A stretch of 64,000 nt of DNA from Magnetospirillum sulfuroxidans (GTDB lineage: Bacteria; Pseudomonadota; Alphaproteobacteria; Rhodospirillales; Magnetospirillaceae). The stretch is taken from positions 186,001 through 250,000 of the forward strand of contig NZ_JAGTUF010000004.1 of NCBI RefSeq assembly GCF_018224925.1, read 5' to 3'. The first letter of the stretch is position 1, and the number at the start of each line of letters is the position of its first letter. Below, piece by piece: positions 24,470-33,953 of this stretch. Made by a program: the position numbers and the translations under genes. Under the pieces are notes generated by a model. It was not told the origin of the DNA. It was given only the letters and a program-made list of their open reading frames with translations, and did not search any database.

Positions 24470-25446
24470 TCCGTCTGGCCTTCATCATCTTGCCGCTGGC
24501 CGTGCTGGCGGTGGCGCTGCTGGCCCTGGCCCTGGGCAGCAGCGCCATTCCCATGACGGCGGTGGCGCTGTGGCCTTGGGATGCCGCGGCCCTCAGCGAT
24601 CAGCAACGCCTGATCATCGAAAACATCCGGCTGCCCCGCATGGTGCTGGGACTGTTGGTCGGGGCCATGCTGGCGGTGGCCGGCGCCGCCCTGCAGGGCA
24701 TCTTTCGCAATCCGCTGGCCGATCCCGGCCTGATCGGCGTTTCCGGCGGCGCCGCCCTGGGCGCGGCGGCGATGATCGTCATGGGCGGCGACCGTTTCGT
24801 CGGGCCGCTGGCCCTGCCCCTGGCCGCCTTTGCCGGCGCCGTCATCGCCACCCTTGCCGTTTATGGTTTGGGCCGACGACACGGCATGATTTCACCCCCG
24901 TCCATGCTGTTGGCCGGCATTGCCGTCAATGCCTTGGCCGGTGCCGGCATTGGCGTGTTTTCCTATGTCGGCGACGACCTGCAATTGCGCCAACTGACGT
25001 TTTGGACCATGGGCAGCCTGGGGGCGGCGGGCTGGAGCACGCTGTTGCCCTCGCTGGTTCCCATGCTGGCGTCCATGGCCGGTCTGTTCTTGCTCGCCAC
25101 CCGGCTGGATGTATTTTCCTTGGGCGAGCGCGAGGCGTTTCACCTGGGCCTCAACCCCCATCGCATGGTCCAATTGGTGGTCGGCCTGACCTGTCTGGGG
25201 GTGGGGGCAGCCGTGGCCGCCGCCGGTCCCATCGGCTTCATCGGTCTGGTGGTGCCGCATCTGATCCGCCTGTCGCTTGGCGCCGGTCACCGGGTGTTGC
25301 TGCCGGCCGGGATGATGCTGGGGGCGGTCTTGCTGGTCGGCGCCGACACCATCGCCCGCATCGTCGCCGCCCCGGCCGAATTGCCGGTGGGCCTGCTGTG
25401 CAGCCTGCTGGGCGCCCCTTTCTTTTTGTGGTTGCTGCGTCGATGA
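24466..25446 (+). CDS. hmuU: Heme ABC transporter permease HmuU
   Basis: FecCD-type inner-membrane permease, 326 aa with about nine to ten hydrophobic segments. The family blocks RLPRMVLGLLVGAMLAVAGAALQGIFRNPLADPGLIGVSGGAALGA and AAAGPIGFIGLVVPHLIRLSLGAGHRVLLP are intact. It starts inside the end of hmuT and ends inside the start of hmuV, so the three transporter genes are translationally coupled. A longer open frame upstream is the shadow of hmuT. Confidence 0.93.
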   Translation: MIRLAFIILPLAVLAVALLALALGSSAIPMTAVALWPWDAAALSDQQRLIIENIRLPRMVLGLLVGAMLAVAGAALQGIFRNPLADPGLIGVSGGAALGAAAMIVMGGDRFVGPLALPLAAFAGAVIATLAVYGLGRRHGMISPPSMLLAGIAVNALAGAGIGVFSYVGDDLQLRQLTFWTMGSLGAAGWSTLLPSLVPMLASMAGLFLLATRLDVFSLGEREAFHLGLNPHRMVQLVVGLTCLGVGAAVAAAGPIGFIGLVVPHLIRLSLGAGHRVLLPAGMMLGAVLLVGADTIARIVAAPAELPVGLLCSLLGAPFFLWLLRR

Positions 25447-26219
25447 TCGAAGCCAAATCCATCAGCCTGCGCATCGGCGCCGCCACCTTGCTGGACGACG
25501 TCACTGTCACCCTTCGCCCAGGCCGCATCACCGCCATCCTTGGCCCCAACGGTGCCGGCAAATCGTCGCTGTTGGGGATTTTGGCCGGCGAACGCCGGCC
25601 CAGCGCCGGGACCGTCAGCCTGGATCAACGCCCGCTCAGCCGGTGGCCGGCCCGCGACTTGGCCCGGCGGCGGGCGGTGGTGCCGCAAGCGGCGCAACTG
25701 GCCTTTCCCTTCACCGTCGCCGAGGTGGTGCGCATGGGCTTTGCCCTGACCCCGCCCCGACAACAGCAGCGCACCGGCATCCTGGCCCAGGCCCTGGCCG
25801 CCGCCGACATCACCCATCTGGCGGATCGCGCCATGCCGAGCTTGTCCGGCGGCGAGCGTCAGCGCACCCATTTCGCCCGCGCCCTGGCCCAACTGGCCGC
25901 CAATGCCGAGCGTTTTCCCGCCTATCTGTTGCTGGACGAACCCACCGCCAGCCTGGACCCGGCGCATCAGCATAGTCTGCTGGCGGCAGTGCGCGCCTGG
26001 GTCCGCCAATCCGGCGGCGCCGCCGCCATCGTCTTGCACGATCTGGCCCTGGCCGCCCATTACGCCGACGACGTGGTGTTGCTGAGCCGGGGCAAGGTGG
26101 CGGCGCACGGCGCCATCGGCGCGCTTCGGGCCGAGACCCTGGGCGCGGTCTATGGCATCGATTTCGACCGCGTGATCGACGGCGCCGGAAACGCCGTCTT
26201 TCTTGCCCGTGGCCTATAG
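25443..26219 (+). CDS. hmuV: Heme ABC transporter ATP-binding protein HmuV
   Basis: ATPase of the heme importer, 258 aa. Walker A is GPNGAGKSS, the Q-loop region RAVVPQAAQLAFPFTVAEVV, the signature LSGGERQRTHFARAL, Walker B LLLDEPTASLD and the switch His is in VLHDLALAAHYAD. It overlaps hmuU by four bases and its 3' end overlaps the convergent pseudouridine synthase gene by six bases. Confidence 0.93.
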   Translation: MIEAKSISLRIGAATLLDDVTVTLRPGRITAILGPNGAGKSSLLGILAGERRPSAGTVSLDQRPLSRWPARDLARRRAVVPQAAQLAFPFTVAEVVRMGFALTPPRQQQRTGILAQALAAADITHLADRAMPSLSGGERQRTHFARALAQLAANAERFPAYLLLDEPTASLDPAHQHSLLAAVRAWVRQSGGAAAIVLHDLALAAHYADDVVLLSRGKVAAHGAIGALRAETLGAVYGIDFDRVIDGAGNAVFLARGL

Positions 26220-26906
26220 AAGCGCCAGTTCCTCGGGCGTGACCGCCCGCCACTGCCCCTCGGGCAGATCGCCCAAGGTCAGACCGCCGACGCCGCACCG
26301 ATGCAAGCTTTCCACATGGTTGCCCAGGGCGGCGAACATGCGCTTGACCTGATGATAGCGGCCCTCGTGCACGGTCAGACGGGCGTGCAGCGGATCAATC
26401 ACCACCAATTCGGCCGGGGCCAGCGGCGTTTTTTCCGACCGCAACATCAAGCTGCCGCTGGCGAAAGTGTCGGCCTCGCCGCCTTCCAGCGGCCGCGCCA
26501 GGGTAACCTCGTAGGCCTTGGCGACATGGTGACGCGGCGAAGTGATGCGATGCAGCAGCGGCCCGTCATCGGTCAGCAGCAACAAGCCGGTGGTGTCGCG
26601 ATCCAACCGCCCGACCGGCGCCAGAACCGGATTGCGCCGGCCGAAACGCGGCGGCAGCAATTCATAGACGACCCGTCCGGGATCGGTGGTCGAACAGGTA
26701 TAACCGGCCGGCTTGTTGAGCATGATCACCAGTCCCGCCGGTGGATCAAGCTTTTCGTCGTCGACGCGGATTTCGCCGGGATCGACCCTGTCATCAGCGG
26801 CCAAGGCGCGGCCATCGGTATGGGTGATGCGGCCGTCGCGGATCATCCCACGGACATCCTTTTGACTGCCATAGCCCAAATTGGCGATCAGACGGACCAG
26901 ACGCAT
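26214..26906 (-). CDS. rsuA: 16S rRNA pseudouridine synthase, RsuA family
   Basis: Converts a uridine of 16S rRNA to pseudouridine (U516 in E. coli). The 230-aa protein has an N-terminal S4-like RNA-binding part (RLIANLGYGSQKDVRGMIRDGRITH), the catalytic GRLDRDTTGLLLLTDDG with the key Asp, and the C-terminal EGRYHQVKRMFAALGNHVESLHR. RsuA rather than RluB/E/F is favoured by length and the GY.S rather than GxxSR start, but the exact site is not certain. Confidence 0.82.
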   Translation of the reverse strand: MRLVRLIANLGYGSQKDVRGMIRDGRITHTDGRALAADDRVDPGEIRVDDEKLDPPAGLVIMLNKPAGYTCSTTDPGRVVYELLPPRFGRRNPVLAPVGRLDRDTTGLLLLTDDGPLLHRITSPRHHVAKAYEVTLARPLEGGEADTFASGSLMLRSEKTPLAPAELVVIDPLHARLTVHEGRYHQVKRMFAALGNHVESLHRCGVGGLTLGDLPEGQWRAVTPEELALL

Positions 26907-26915
26907 GGTATTTCC

Positions 26916-27941
26916 TTAACGGTCGTGACGGTTGGAAGAAAGATAGACCTTGAAGCCCTGGGCCAGGGTCACCAGCTCCACATCCCGGAAGCGGCGGCGC
27001 AGCTCGGCTTCATAGGGCAGATGCTGGTTGGCCACCAACAGGAACTTGCCGCGCCGTCGGATGGCTTTCCACGCGGCGGTGATAAAGGCCTGGCCGATGG
27101 CCGGATCGGCCTTGCCGCCATCGTGGAACGGCGGATTGCAGACGATCCAGTCATAGGGCGCCACGTCCGCCAAGCCGGCGCAGACATCTTGCCAATAAAA
27201 AGCGGCGCGGCCGCCATAGGCGGCCAGATTGTGGCGCGCATCGTCCAAGGCCAGCGCTTCGGCTTCGTAGAGATCAACACTGGTGACGGCGTCGAAACGG
27301 CTCAGCACCCGCGCCGCCAGATAGCCCCAGCCCGCCCCCAGATCAGCCACCCGCCCGGCCATGCCGGCGGGGAAATGCTCGGCCAGCAAAGCCGATCCCT
27401 TATCCACATGGTCGCAACTGAAACAGCCGGCACGGGCGACCAAGCCGCTGTCGCCGACCGGATGCGGCGTCGCCTCGGCCCGCCATTCCGCCAGACCGGC
27501 CGGCAATTGCTCGCCCTTTTGCAACCAGAACACCCGGCACTGGTGCTTGGACAGCGCCCCGGCCAAACCGACCAGCGCCGCGGCTTCTTTTTCCAGACTG
27601 GCGGCGCCCAAGGCATTGGCGCCACAGCACACCAGCACGCCGCCGGGCTCCAGCAGGTCCAGCCCCTGGGCCAGCGCCGCCCGGCTTTCGCCCTTGTGTT
27701 TGGACAGCAGGCACAATCCCAGCCCATACGGCCCGGCCAACCTCTCCACCGCCCGATAGCCGGCGGCGTTCAGGCGGTCGAAGGCGGGCTTGAAGCTTTG
27801 CCGGCATTCCAGCCGGTCGCGCCAGGGGGCAAGGGCCTCGCCACACTCGGCCCGCAGCCAAAAGGCCCGTGCCGGCATATCCAGGAAGCCCCGGTCAAAA
27901 GGCAGCGCCAAGGCGCGCAGCATGTCGTCGATCTTATCCAT
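26916..27941 (-). CDS. rsmC: 16S rRNA guanine-N2 methyltransferase, RsmC type
   Basis: SAM-dependent methyltransferase of the RsmC/RlmG group, 341 aa. A degenerate N-terminal half (about 1-170) is followed by the catalytic half with the SAM motif [16 protein letters not shown], the acidic [18 protein letters not shown] and the target-binding motif [13 protein letters not shown]. RsmC makes m2G1207 in E. coli 16S rRNA. It lies nine bases upstream of rsuA, forming a two-gene rRNA-modification unit. The start at 27941 is the first ATG of the conserved part. Confidence 0.85.
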   Translation of the reverse strand: MDKIDDMLRALALPFDRGFLDMPARAFWLRAECGEALAPWRDRLECRQSFKPAFDRLNAAGYRAVERLAGPYGLGLCLLSKHKGESRAALAQGLDLLEPGGVLVCCGANALGAASLEKEAAALVGLAGALSKHQCRVFWLQKGEQLPAGLAEWRAEATPHPVGDSGLVARAGCFSCDHVDKGSALLAEHFPAGMAGRVADLGAGWGYLAARVLSRFDAVTSVDLYEAEALALDDARHNLAAYGGRAAFYWQDVCAGLADVAPYDWIVCNPPFHDGGKADPAIGQAFITAAWKAIRRRGKFLLVANQHLPYEAELRRRFRDVELVTLAQGFKVYLSSNRHDR

Positions 27942-28080
27942 GAGCGGTCGTTTAGCACGGACCGCAGCAAGAATCGACGTCTTCGCCCATGGTCTAGACA
28001 ATTGCGGCAAATTCACCGTCCCGTCACACAAAGCCGTCGCCTTCGCCTTTATCACAGAGACAATTGCGATGGAGACGACG

Positions 28081-28692
28081 ATGACCTTAAGCGAAATTCC
28101 GTGGATCGACCCGACCGCCGAGGTGAGCGAAACCACCCTGGGCATCTATAGCGCCGTGCACGCTCGCACCCAAATGCGCGAAACCGTGTTCGGCGATTAC
28201 AGTTACATGATGGAAGACGGCGATTGCATTTACGCCGAAATCGGCAAGTTCGTTTCCATTGCCCGCATGGTCCGCATCAATCCGGGCAATCATCCGCTGG
28301 AACGAGCCTCGATCCATCATTTCACCTATCGCGCGTCGTCTTACGACCTGGGCGACGACGATCTGGCGTTCTTTGACTGGCGCCGCGATCACAAGGTGAT
28401 CATCGGCCATGACGTCTGGATCGGCCACGGCGCCATCATCATGGCCGGCGTGACCATCGGCAGCGGCGCCGTCATCGGCGCCGGCGCCGTCGTCACCCAT
28501 GACGTCGCCCCCTACACCATCGTTGCCGGCGTCCCGGCAAAGCCAATTCGCCGACGCGTTACTTTGGAAGTCCAAGCGCAATTGTTGCAATTATCGTGGT
28601 GGGATTGGTCACATGACAAATTGAAACAGGCGCTTTCCGACTTCCGCACACTCAACGCCGAACAGTTCATTGCCAAGCATCCATGCGGATGA
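28081..28692 (+). CDS. Hexapeptide-repeat acetyltransferase of phosphonate loci
   Basis: Left-handed beta-helix acyltransferase, 203 aa. The hexapeptide pattern runs through [17 protein letters not shown] and [56 protein letters not shown], ending in a WWDW segment. Proteins of this shape commonly sit beside phn genes and may acetylate aminoalkylphosphonates; that substrate is inference. ATG at 28081 has GGAG six bases upstream; ATG at 28069 is an alternative. It precedes phnC by 147 bp on the same strand. Confidence 0.8.
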   Translation: MTLSEIPWIDPTAEVSETTLGIYSAVHARTQMRETVFGDYSYMMEDGDCIYAEIGKFVSIARMVRINPGNHPLERASIHHFTYRASSYDLGDDDLAFFDWRRDHKVIIGHDVWIGHGAIIMAGVTIGSGAVIGAGAVVTHDVAPYTIVAGVPAKPIRRRVTLEVQAQLLQLSWWDWSHDKLKQALSDFRTLNAEQFIAKHPCG

Positions 28693-28839
28693 CCGCGTGA
28701 TGTTGTCTAAGACCTGTAACTATACATATCAACAAGTTGTTTGAACTTTATTTTCACGAAACAGAAACAAAGCTTCAATAAAACTGACGCCGTTGCCGGG
28801 TATGCTCCGTCGGAACGCATTCAATCCGAGGTGAGAGTA
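28693..28839 (+). promoter_or_regulatory. AT-rich promoter region of phnCDE
   Basis: 147 bp, clearly richer in A and T than the surrounding genes, between the acetyltransferase and phnC. A weak Pho-box-like half (CTGTAAC then TATA, 28714-28724) is present but the second half does not match. PhnC has a good GAGGTG ribosome site at the 3' end of this region. Confidence 0.45.
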
Positions 28840-29706
28840 ATGACCAAAGCCGCGAAGGTGATGGTTCCGGCGATCAAGGTGACCAGACTTCACAAGACCT
28901 TCAATTGCTGCAAGGCCTTGGATGGGGTCAGCCTGGACATCAATCCGGGCGAGATGGTCGCCCTGATCGGCGCCTCGGGCTCGGGCAAATCGACTTTGCT
29001 GCGCCATGTCGCCGGCTTGGCCGTGGGGGACGCCAGCGCCCAGGGCGGCAGCATCGAGGTGCTGGGCCGTCCGGTGCAGGCCCGAGGCCGGCTGGCCACG
29101 GACATTCGCGCCACCCGTGCCCGCGTCGGCTTTGTCTTTCAGCAATTCAATCTGGTCGGCCGCCTGCCGGTGATGACCAATGTGCTAACCGGTTCACTGG
29201 GCCGGCTGCCGCTATGGCGCTCCCTCTGCGGCCTGTTTCCGCACCAGGACCGCGAGCGGGCCTGGGAAGCGCTGACCCGCGTCGGCATCGTTGAAACCGC
29301 GTGGCAGCGGGCCTCGACCCTGTCGGGGGGGCAGCAGCAGCGCGCCGCCATTGCCCGCACCTTGGTGCAACGGGCGCAGATCATCCTGGCCGACGAACCC
29401 ATCGCCTCGCTGGACCCCGAATCGTCGCGGCGGGTGATGGAAACCCTGGCCACGATCAATGCCGAGGATAAAACCACCGTGGTGGTCTGCCTGCATCAGG
29501 TGGACTTCGCCATCCGCTATTGCCCGCGCACCATCGCCCTGAAAAAGGGCGTGGTGGTCTATGACGGCCCCTCTGCCGCCCTGACGCCGGCCCTGCTGCG
29601 CGATCTGTACGGCGCCGAAGCCGAGGAACTGGGGGCGGCCATCCAAGGATCCGCCAGTTTCGTCACCGGTCCGGGGGGCAATGCCGCCCTGGCTGTCGCC
29701 GGTTGA
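28840..29706 (+). CDS. phnC: Phosphonate ABC transporter ATP-binding protein PhnC
   Basis: ATPase driving phosphonate import, 288 aa. Walker A is GASGSGKST, the Q-loop [21 protein letters not shown] is the classical PhnC form, the signature is [15 protein letters not shown] and Walker [16 protein letters not shown]. The tail after residue 260 is longer than usual and of low complexity. It starts the phnCDE operon and ends 35 bp before phnD. Confidence 0.94.
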   Translation: MTKAAKVMVPAIKVTRLHKTFNCCKALDGVSLDINPGEMVALIGASGSGKSTLLRHVAGLAVGDASAQGGSIEVLGRPVQARGRLATDIRATRARVGFVFQQFNLVGRLPVMTNVLTGSLGRLPLWRSLCGLFPHQDRERAWEALTRVGIVETAWQRASTLSGGQQQRAAIARTLVQRAQIILADEPIASLDPESSRRVMETLATINAEDKTTVVVCLHQVDFAIRYCPRTIALKKGVVVYDGPSAALTPALLRDLYGAEAEELGAAIQGSASFVTGPGGNAALAVAG

Positions 29707-29741
29707 ATTTCACGCTTATCCAACGACGAAGGAACCTCCCC

Positions 29742-30743
29742 ATGAAGATTTCCGCGACCCTTTTGGCCGCCGCCGCTCTGGGCGGTCTGCTCTCCGCCCC
29801 GGCCCAGGCCGAAGAGGTGCTGAATTTCGGCATCATCTCGACCGAATCCAGCCATAATCTGAAAACCGAATGGGTGCCGTTCCTGGCCGACATGGAGAAG
29901 CAGACCGGCTTCAAGATCAAGGCGTTCTTCGCCCCCGATTATGCCGGCATCATCGAAGGCATGCGCTTCAACAAGGTGCAGGTGGCTTGGTTCGGCAACA
30001 AGTCGGCCATGGAAGCGGTTGACCGCGCCGAAGGCGAAATCTTCGTCCAGTCCGTGGATGCCGACGGCAATCCCGGCTATTGGTCGCATCTGCTGGTCCA
30101 CAAGGACAGCAACCTGAACAGCGTCCAAGACGTCTTGAAGAATGCCGGCGAGTTGGCCTTCGGCAATGGCGATCCGAACTCGACCTCGGGTTTCCTGGTG
30201 CCGGGCTATTACGTCTTCGCCCAGAACGGCATCGACGACCCGAAGAAAATCTTCAAGCGCGTGGTTTCCGCCAACCATGAAACCAACGCCATGGCGGTGG
30301 CCAACAAGCAGGTCGATGTCTCGACCAACAACAGCGAAAACCTGCGCCTGATCCAGGATCGCCAGCCGGAAAAATTCGCCAATATCAAGGTGATCTGGAC
30401 CTCGCCGCTGATCCCCGCCGACCCCATCGTCTGGCGCAAGGATCTGCCCAAGGATTCCCGCGACAAGATCAAGACCTTCTTCCTGACCTACGGCGTCCCC
30501 ACCCCGACCAAGACCCAGGACCAGGTGAAGAAGGAAATCGAGGTTCTGGCCGGCCTGAAATGGGCGCCGTTCAAACCCTCGACCAATGACCAATTGCTGC
30601 CGATCCGCCAGTTGGAGCTGTTCAAGGGCCGCAACAAGATCGCCGCCGACGCCAATATGAGCGAAGCCGACAAGAAGGCCAAGCTGGCCGAGATCGACAC
30701 CAAATTGGCCGAACTGAACAAGAAGATGGCCGCCGCCAAGTAA
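29742..30743 (+). CDS. phnD: Phosphonate-binding periplasmic protein PhnD
   Basis: Captures phosphonates in the periplasm, 333 aa. A Sec signal ([23 protein letters not shown]) precedes [31 protein letters not shown]. The ligand-site segments [26 protein letters not shown] and [15 protein letters not shown] are as in PhnD of E. coli. The C-terminus is Lys/Ala-rich and helical. Shine-Dalgarno GAAGGA lies nine bases upstream. Confidence 0.94.
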   Translation: MKISATLLAAAALGGLLSAPAQAEEVLNFGIISTESSHNLKTEWVPFLADMEKQTGFKIKAFFAPDYAGIIEGMRFNKVQVAWFGNKSAMEAVDRAEGEIFVQSVDADGNPGYWSHLLVHKDSNLNSVQDVLKNAGELAFGNGDPNSTSGFLVPGYYVFAQNGIDDPKKIFKRVVSANHETNAMAVANKQVDVSTNNSENLRLIQDRQPEKFANIKVIWTSPLIPADPIVWRKDLPKDSRDKIKTFFLTYGVPTPTKTQDQVKKEIEVLAGLKWAPFKPSTNDQLLPIRQLELFKGRNKIAADANMSEADKKAKLAEIDTKLAELNKKMAAAK

Positions 30744-30757
30744 GATCAATCGCACGC

Positions 30758-30791
30758 GGGCGGCCCCATTGTCGGGGCCGCCCTTTGTCTT
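30758..30791 (+). terminator. Hairpin between phnD and phnE
   Basis: GGGCGGCCCC (30758-30767) pairs perfectly with 30774-30783, with a six-base loop and then TTTGTCTTG. It looks like a weak intrinsic terminator or an mRNA-end stabiliser that would favour the abundant binding protein over the permease. Confidence 0.7.
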
Positions 30792-30814
30792 GTCCAGCTT
30801 TCGGGAACATGCCC

Positions 30815-31609
30815 ATGACCACCGCCCTTGACACCGCCCGCCTTTCGCCGCCGCCGCGCCAATCCCTGGTCAAGCTGCTGGTCTGGGGCCTGATTTTCGC
30901 CGTGCTGGCGTGGTCGTGGTCAGGAGCGGAAATCCGGCCATGGGCGTTAATCAAGGATGGCGCCAACATGGGCACCTTCCTGGCTGATTTCTTCCCGCCC
31001 AATTTCCATGATTGGCGCTATTACCTGGAAGAAATGCTGGTCACCTTGCAGATCGCCGTGTGGGGCACGGCGCTGGCCGTTGTCTGCGCCGTGCCGTTCG
31101 GCCTGTTATGCGCCGAAAACATTGCCCCGGCCTGGATCAACCAGCCGATCCGACGATTGATGGATTCCTTTCGCGCCATCAACGAGATGGTCTTCGCCAT
31201 GCTGTTCGTCGTCGCCGTCGGTCTGGGGCCGTTCGCCGGAGTCCTGGCCCTGTTCGTCCACACCACCGGCATCCTGGCCAAGCTGTTTTCGGAAGCGGTC
31301 GAAGCCATCGACCCGCGCCCGGTCGAAGGCATCCGGGCGACCGGCGCCAATGTGCTGGAAGAAATCGTCTTCGGCGTCATTCCCCAGGTCATGCCGCTAT
31401 GGATCAGCTATTCCCTTTATCGCTTTGAATCCAACGTCCGTTCGGCCACCGTGGTCGGCATGGTCGGGGCCGGCGGTATCGGCGTGGTGCTGTGGGAAAT
31501 CATTCGCGGCTTTTACTTTGCCGAGACCTGCGCGGTGATGATCATGATCGTGATCACGGTCTCGGCCATCGACATCGTCTCGTCGCGGCTGCGTAAAATC
31601 TTCATCTGA
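30815..31609 (+). CDS. phnE: Phosphonate ABC transporter permease PhnE
   Basis: Inner-membrane permease, 264 aa with about six hydrophobic segments. The coupling loop ([32 protein letters not shown]) is typical of PhnE. ATG at 30815 is chosen for the GGGA element eight bases before it; ATG at 30809 is also in frame. A single PhnE is present, whereas some relatives have two permease genes. Confidence 0.92.
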   Translation: MTTALDTARLSPPPRQSLVKLLVWGLIFAVLAWSWSGAEIRPWALIKDGANMGTFLADFFPPNFHDWRYYLEEMLVTLQIAVWGTALAVVCAVPFGLLCAENIAPAWINQPIRRLMDSFRAINEMVFAMLFVVAVGLGPFAGVLALFVHTTGILAKLFSEAVEAIDPRPVEGIRATGANVLEEIVFGVIPQVMPLWISYSLYRFESNVRSATVVGMVGAGGIGVVLWEIIRGFYFAETCAVMIMIVITVSAIDIVSSRLRKIFI

Positions 31610-31716
31610 GACAGTGGCGACACATTTGCGAGACAACCGGACAATCGGCATCGCCAAGCCCGCGTTAGACTCCCCTGGACGCAGAAAGCGTTCACAGGCT
31701 CGGGGGGGTTGGCAGA

Positions 31717-32457
31717 ATGGCCACGGATATCTTCGCCGCAACATCCGGTGATCCCGAAATGGGGGTGATCCAGGCGGCACTCAACGGCATGGACGCCATC
31801 GAAAACGTGTTGTGCCGCATGCGCAGCCTGGCCTTGATCGCACATGCGGCGAAAACCAGCGATGAACGCCGCGAACTGGCGCGCCGCTTTGATCAGTTCC
31901 GCCGCGATCTTGACTTCATCGCCGCCGGCACCTTGGGGATCGGCAAGGCCTGCGGCGATTGCCAGATCTTTCCGGCTGAATACCAAAATTCCGGTCAAGC
32001 GATCATTGCCGTCTGCGAAGCCGACGGCAATGATCGCTGGCTTCAACTGGCCGGCCTGCCGCCGTATTGCCGGTTTCCGGCAAATGAACGCTCTTCTGTC
32101 GAGGCCGACGACAACGGCAATCTTGACCTGACCCAGTTCACCGACATCAGCCGCAAGAACGCGGTGTTCGACAACATCTATGGCTTGCTCAACGGCGACA
32201 CCGTGTTGGTCCGCTCGGCCGGCGGCCCGTCGATCGCCGTCAACCAAAGCAGCCGGCCCGACCTGCGTCTTTATATCCACGCCATCCGTCACGGCTGGGC
32301 CGAACCCTTCGGCTACACCAAGGCCATCAGCGTCTCCCTTGAGGAAGCCACCGCGGCCTTGAATGGATTGCACGCCACCGCCACCAGCTTCGGCGCCTAT
32401 ATCTATCGCCTGTATCTGCGCTATGGCTTTGGCGACGTCCCCGCCAACGACCTTTAG
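31717..32457 (+). CDS. Unknown protein with a flagellin-like helical module
   Basis: A 246-aa protein of unknown function. Residues ~17-81 (QAALNGMDAIENVLCRMRSLALIAH, then TSDERRELARRF and DFIAAGT) align by eye with residues ~73-139 of the flagellin at 4777-5991, including the RM.SLA, T.DER and IA..T positions. The flagellin terminal D0 helices are absent, as are a signal peptide and membrane segments. The rest, including SVEADDNGNLDLTQFTDIS and AISVSLEEATAALNGLHATATSFGAYIYRLYLRYGFG, is not recognised. It lies between phnE and a convergent AraC regulator, far from the flagellar operons. Confidence 0.7.
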   Translation: MATDIFAATSGDPEMGVIQAALNGMDAIENVLCRMRSLALIAHAAKTSDERRELARRFDQFRRDLDFIAAGTLGIGKACGDCQIFPAEYQNSGQAIIAVCEADGNDRWLQLAGLPPYCRFPANERSSVEADDNGNLDLTQFTDISRKNAVFDNIYGLLNGDTVLVRSAGGPSIAVNQSSRPDLRLYIHAIRHGWAEPFGYTKAISVSLEEATAALNGLHATATSFGAYIYRLYLRYGFGDVPANDL

Positions 32458-32488
32458 CGCGGCTTTGGCGGAGACGGCTTAGCCGCGC
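32457..32488. terminator. Convergent hairpin between the flagellin-like gene and the AraC gene
   Basis: GCGCGGCT (32457-32464) pairs with AGCCGCGC (32481-32488) around a 16-nt loop. It covers both stop codons of the convergent pair. No clear U-tract follows on either strand, so termination strength is uncertain. Confidence 0.4.
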
Positions 32489-33558
32489 ATGGCGGCGCTG
32501 ACCGTCAAGGATTTGACCCACCGCCACATGCGAACGGCGTCGGTGGCGGCGTCGGTGGCGGCATCGCCGCCCATGGACAGATCCAGTTCCAACCGGTAAC
32601 CCGGCCGCTTTTCCCCCATCTCACGGGCCTCGCTTGGGCTGAGGCCGAAATGGCGGCGGAACAGATGGCTGAAATGGCTGGGCGAAACAAAACCGTAATC
32701 CAGCGCGATATCGAAGATGCGGCGCTGCATGTGCCGAGGCGCGGTGATCGCCTTGAAGCAGGCCATCAGCCGGCGCCCCTGGATATGCTCGCGCACGCCG
32801 CCATTTTGTTTGAACAGGCGGTACAACGTCGCCCGCGAGCAGCGAAACTGAGCACAGAGGGATTCCACCCCCAAGGCCGGATCATCCAAACGCTGATCAA
32901 TATGACGGCAGATCGAAGCGAACATGGCCGTCTGCGCCACCCTCGCGGTGGCATCGCCATGGACCACCAGGGCGTCCAGCAATCCCAGCAAGGACTGGGT
33001 CAGGGCCGGAATACTGTCCATTCCGGCCTGCGGCAGCAGCCGCCGCAAGGCCAGCATGTGATCCATGAACAACTGCCCGCTGACCGACCCTTCAGCAAAA
33101 GCGGCGCCGCGCAGATCGGCGATTTGCGGCACCTCGTCCAGCAGCAATTGGCGCGGCAGCACCAATACCAGCGCCTCGGATTGGGTCGATCGCGCCGTCA
33201 CCGCATGGGCCAAATTGACGCCATAGACATTGCCGGGTCTTATCTCGAAATCAATGCCGCCATTGACCACCCGGTTGCGGCCATGGGTGAACATGTGCAA
33301 GGACGCGTGATCGACATCGTCATGTCGCGCCATCATCGAGGCGGTGCGGCGGAAATTCTGGCCGGGGAAATTGCAGTCGATGAACAAAAATCGCCCCAGG
33401 TGATACTGGTTCATTTCCGGCAATTTTTGCGCAATCTCCGGCCCGTGAACCGGCACGGCCTCCAGCATCGGCGCAATGCTTTGCTGCCACAAATGGACAT
33501 GCTGGTCTTCGGGAACATGCCCCGGCAACAGTGATGCCTTGGGGATGAACGTCTTCAT
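32479..33558 (-). CDS. AraC-family transcriptional regulator
   Basis: A 359-aa regulator with an N-terminal AraC_binding_2-like domain (about 20-200) and a C-terminal double helix-turn-helix: GVESLCAQFRCSRATLYRLFKQNGGVREHIQGRRLMACFKAI and RIFDIALDYGFVSPSHFSHLFRRHFGLSPSEAREM. The start at 33558 has GGGAAGGG upstream. It stands alone between the two phn blocks, facing phnM's 3' end, so it may control the neighbouring unknown gene or something distant. The ligand is unknown. Confidence 0.88.
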   Translation of the reverse strand: MKTFIPKASLLPGHVPEDQHVHLWQQSIAPMLEAVPVHGPEIAQKLPEMNQYHLGRFLFIDCNFPGQNFRRTASMMARHDDVDHASLHMFTHGRNRVVNGGIDFEIRPGNVYGVNLAHAVTARSTQSEALVLVLPRQLLLDEVPQIADLRGAAFAEGSVSGQLFMDHMLALRRLLPQAGMDSIPALTQSLLGLLDALVVHGDATARVAQTAMFASICRHIDQRLDDPALGVESLCAQFRCSRATLYRLFKQNGGVREHIQGRRLMACFKAITAPRHMQRRIFDIALDYGFVSPSHFSHLFRRHFGLSPSEAREMGEKRPGYRLELDLSMGGDAATDAATDAVRMWRWVKSLTVSAAMRG

Positions 33559-33807
33559 GCCGCGTGCCCTTCCCCCGGAATTCTTCCGGTTTCCTGACGT
33601 CATCTCCGCCCGCTTTGCGGCCGGAATCAGGGCACTATGCGGATATTGAAATAATGAATGGTTAAAATGAAAATCAAACCACGGGAAGTTTACCACGACA
33701 TAAGGTGTTCACCTGACAATCCCTCTTCGGCATGAATGAAGCCCCCATGCCCCTGTCATCGGCACAAATGAATGCACCTCCATTCTTCAGCCTGGACAGA
33801 AACAACA

Positions 33808-33850
33808 CGCAACAGCCGGGAAAGGCCAAACCGCCTTCCCGCCTGTTGCG
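33808..33850 (-). terminator. Probable terminator of the phnG-M operon
   Basis: CGCAACAG...GGGAAAGG (33808-33825) pairs with CCTTCCC...CTGTTGCG (33834-33850) with one mismatch and a bulge. On the minus strand the stem is followed by TGTTGTTTCTGT. It is about 100 bases beyond the phnM stop. Confidence 0.6.
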
Positions 33851-33921
33851 CCAATGGATACTTTAGACCGTGATGCCTTCAATATGCATCACCGCCTCAG
33901 TTTTGTTTGCCCCTCGCCGAG

Positions 33922-33952
33922 GCAACGCGCCTTCTGATGGAAGGCGCGTTGC
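33922..33952 (-). repeat. 13-bp perfect hairpin directly after phnM
   Basis: GCAACGCGCCTTC (33922-33934) pairs with 33940-33952 around a five-base loop, beginning two bases after the phnM stop. No U-tract follows on the minus strand, so it more likely protects the mRNA 3' end. Confidence 0.6.
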
Positions 33953-33953
33953 T

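Larger units (their letters stand above)
33559..33953. other. Non-coding gap with hairpins, AraC promoter side and phn operon 3' end
   Basis: Nearly 400 bp without a well-supported gene. The left part (to about 33720) is AT-rich and would hold the AraC gene promoter. The right part holds two strong stem-loops: 33808-33850 and 33922-33952. A 44-codon frame (33732-33866, plus) exists but has no ribosome site. Confidence 0.6.

Noticed and set aside
28714-28731. Possible Pho box upstream of phnC (CTGTAAC, TATA, CATATCA)
   Set aside because: The first half and the spacer are passable but the second half matches poorly, so PhoB control is not supported by this site alone.
33732-33866. 44-codon plus-strand frame between the AraC gene and phnM
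   Set aside because: No ribosome site, contains both arms of the probable phn terminator, and no recognisable protein feature.
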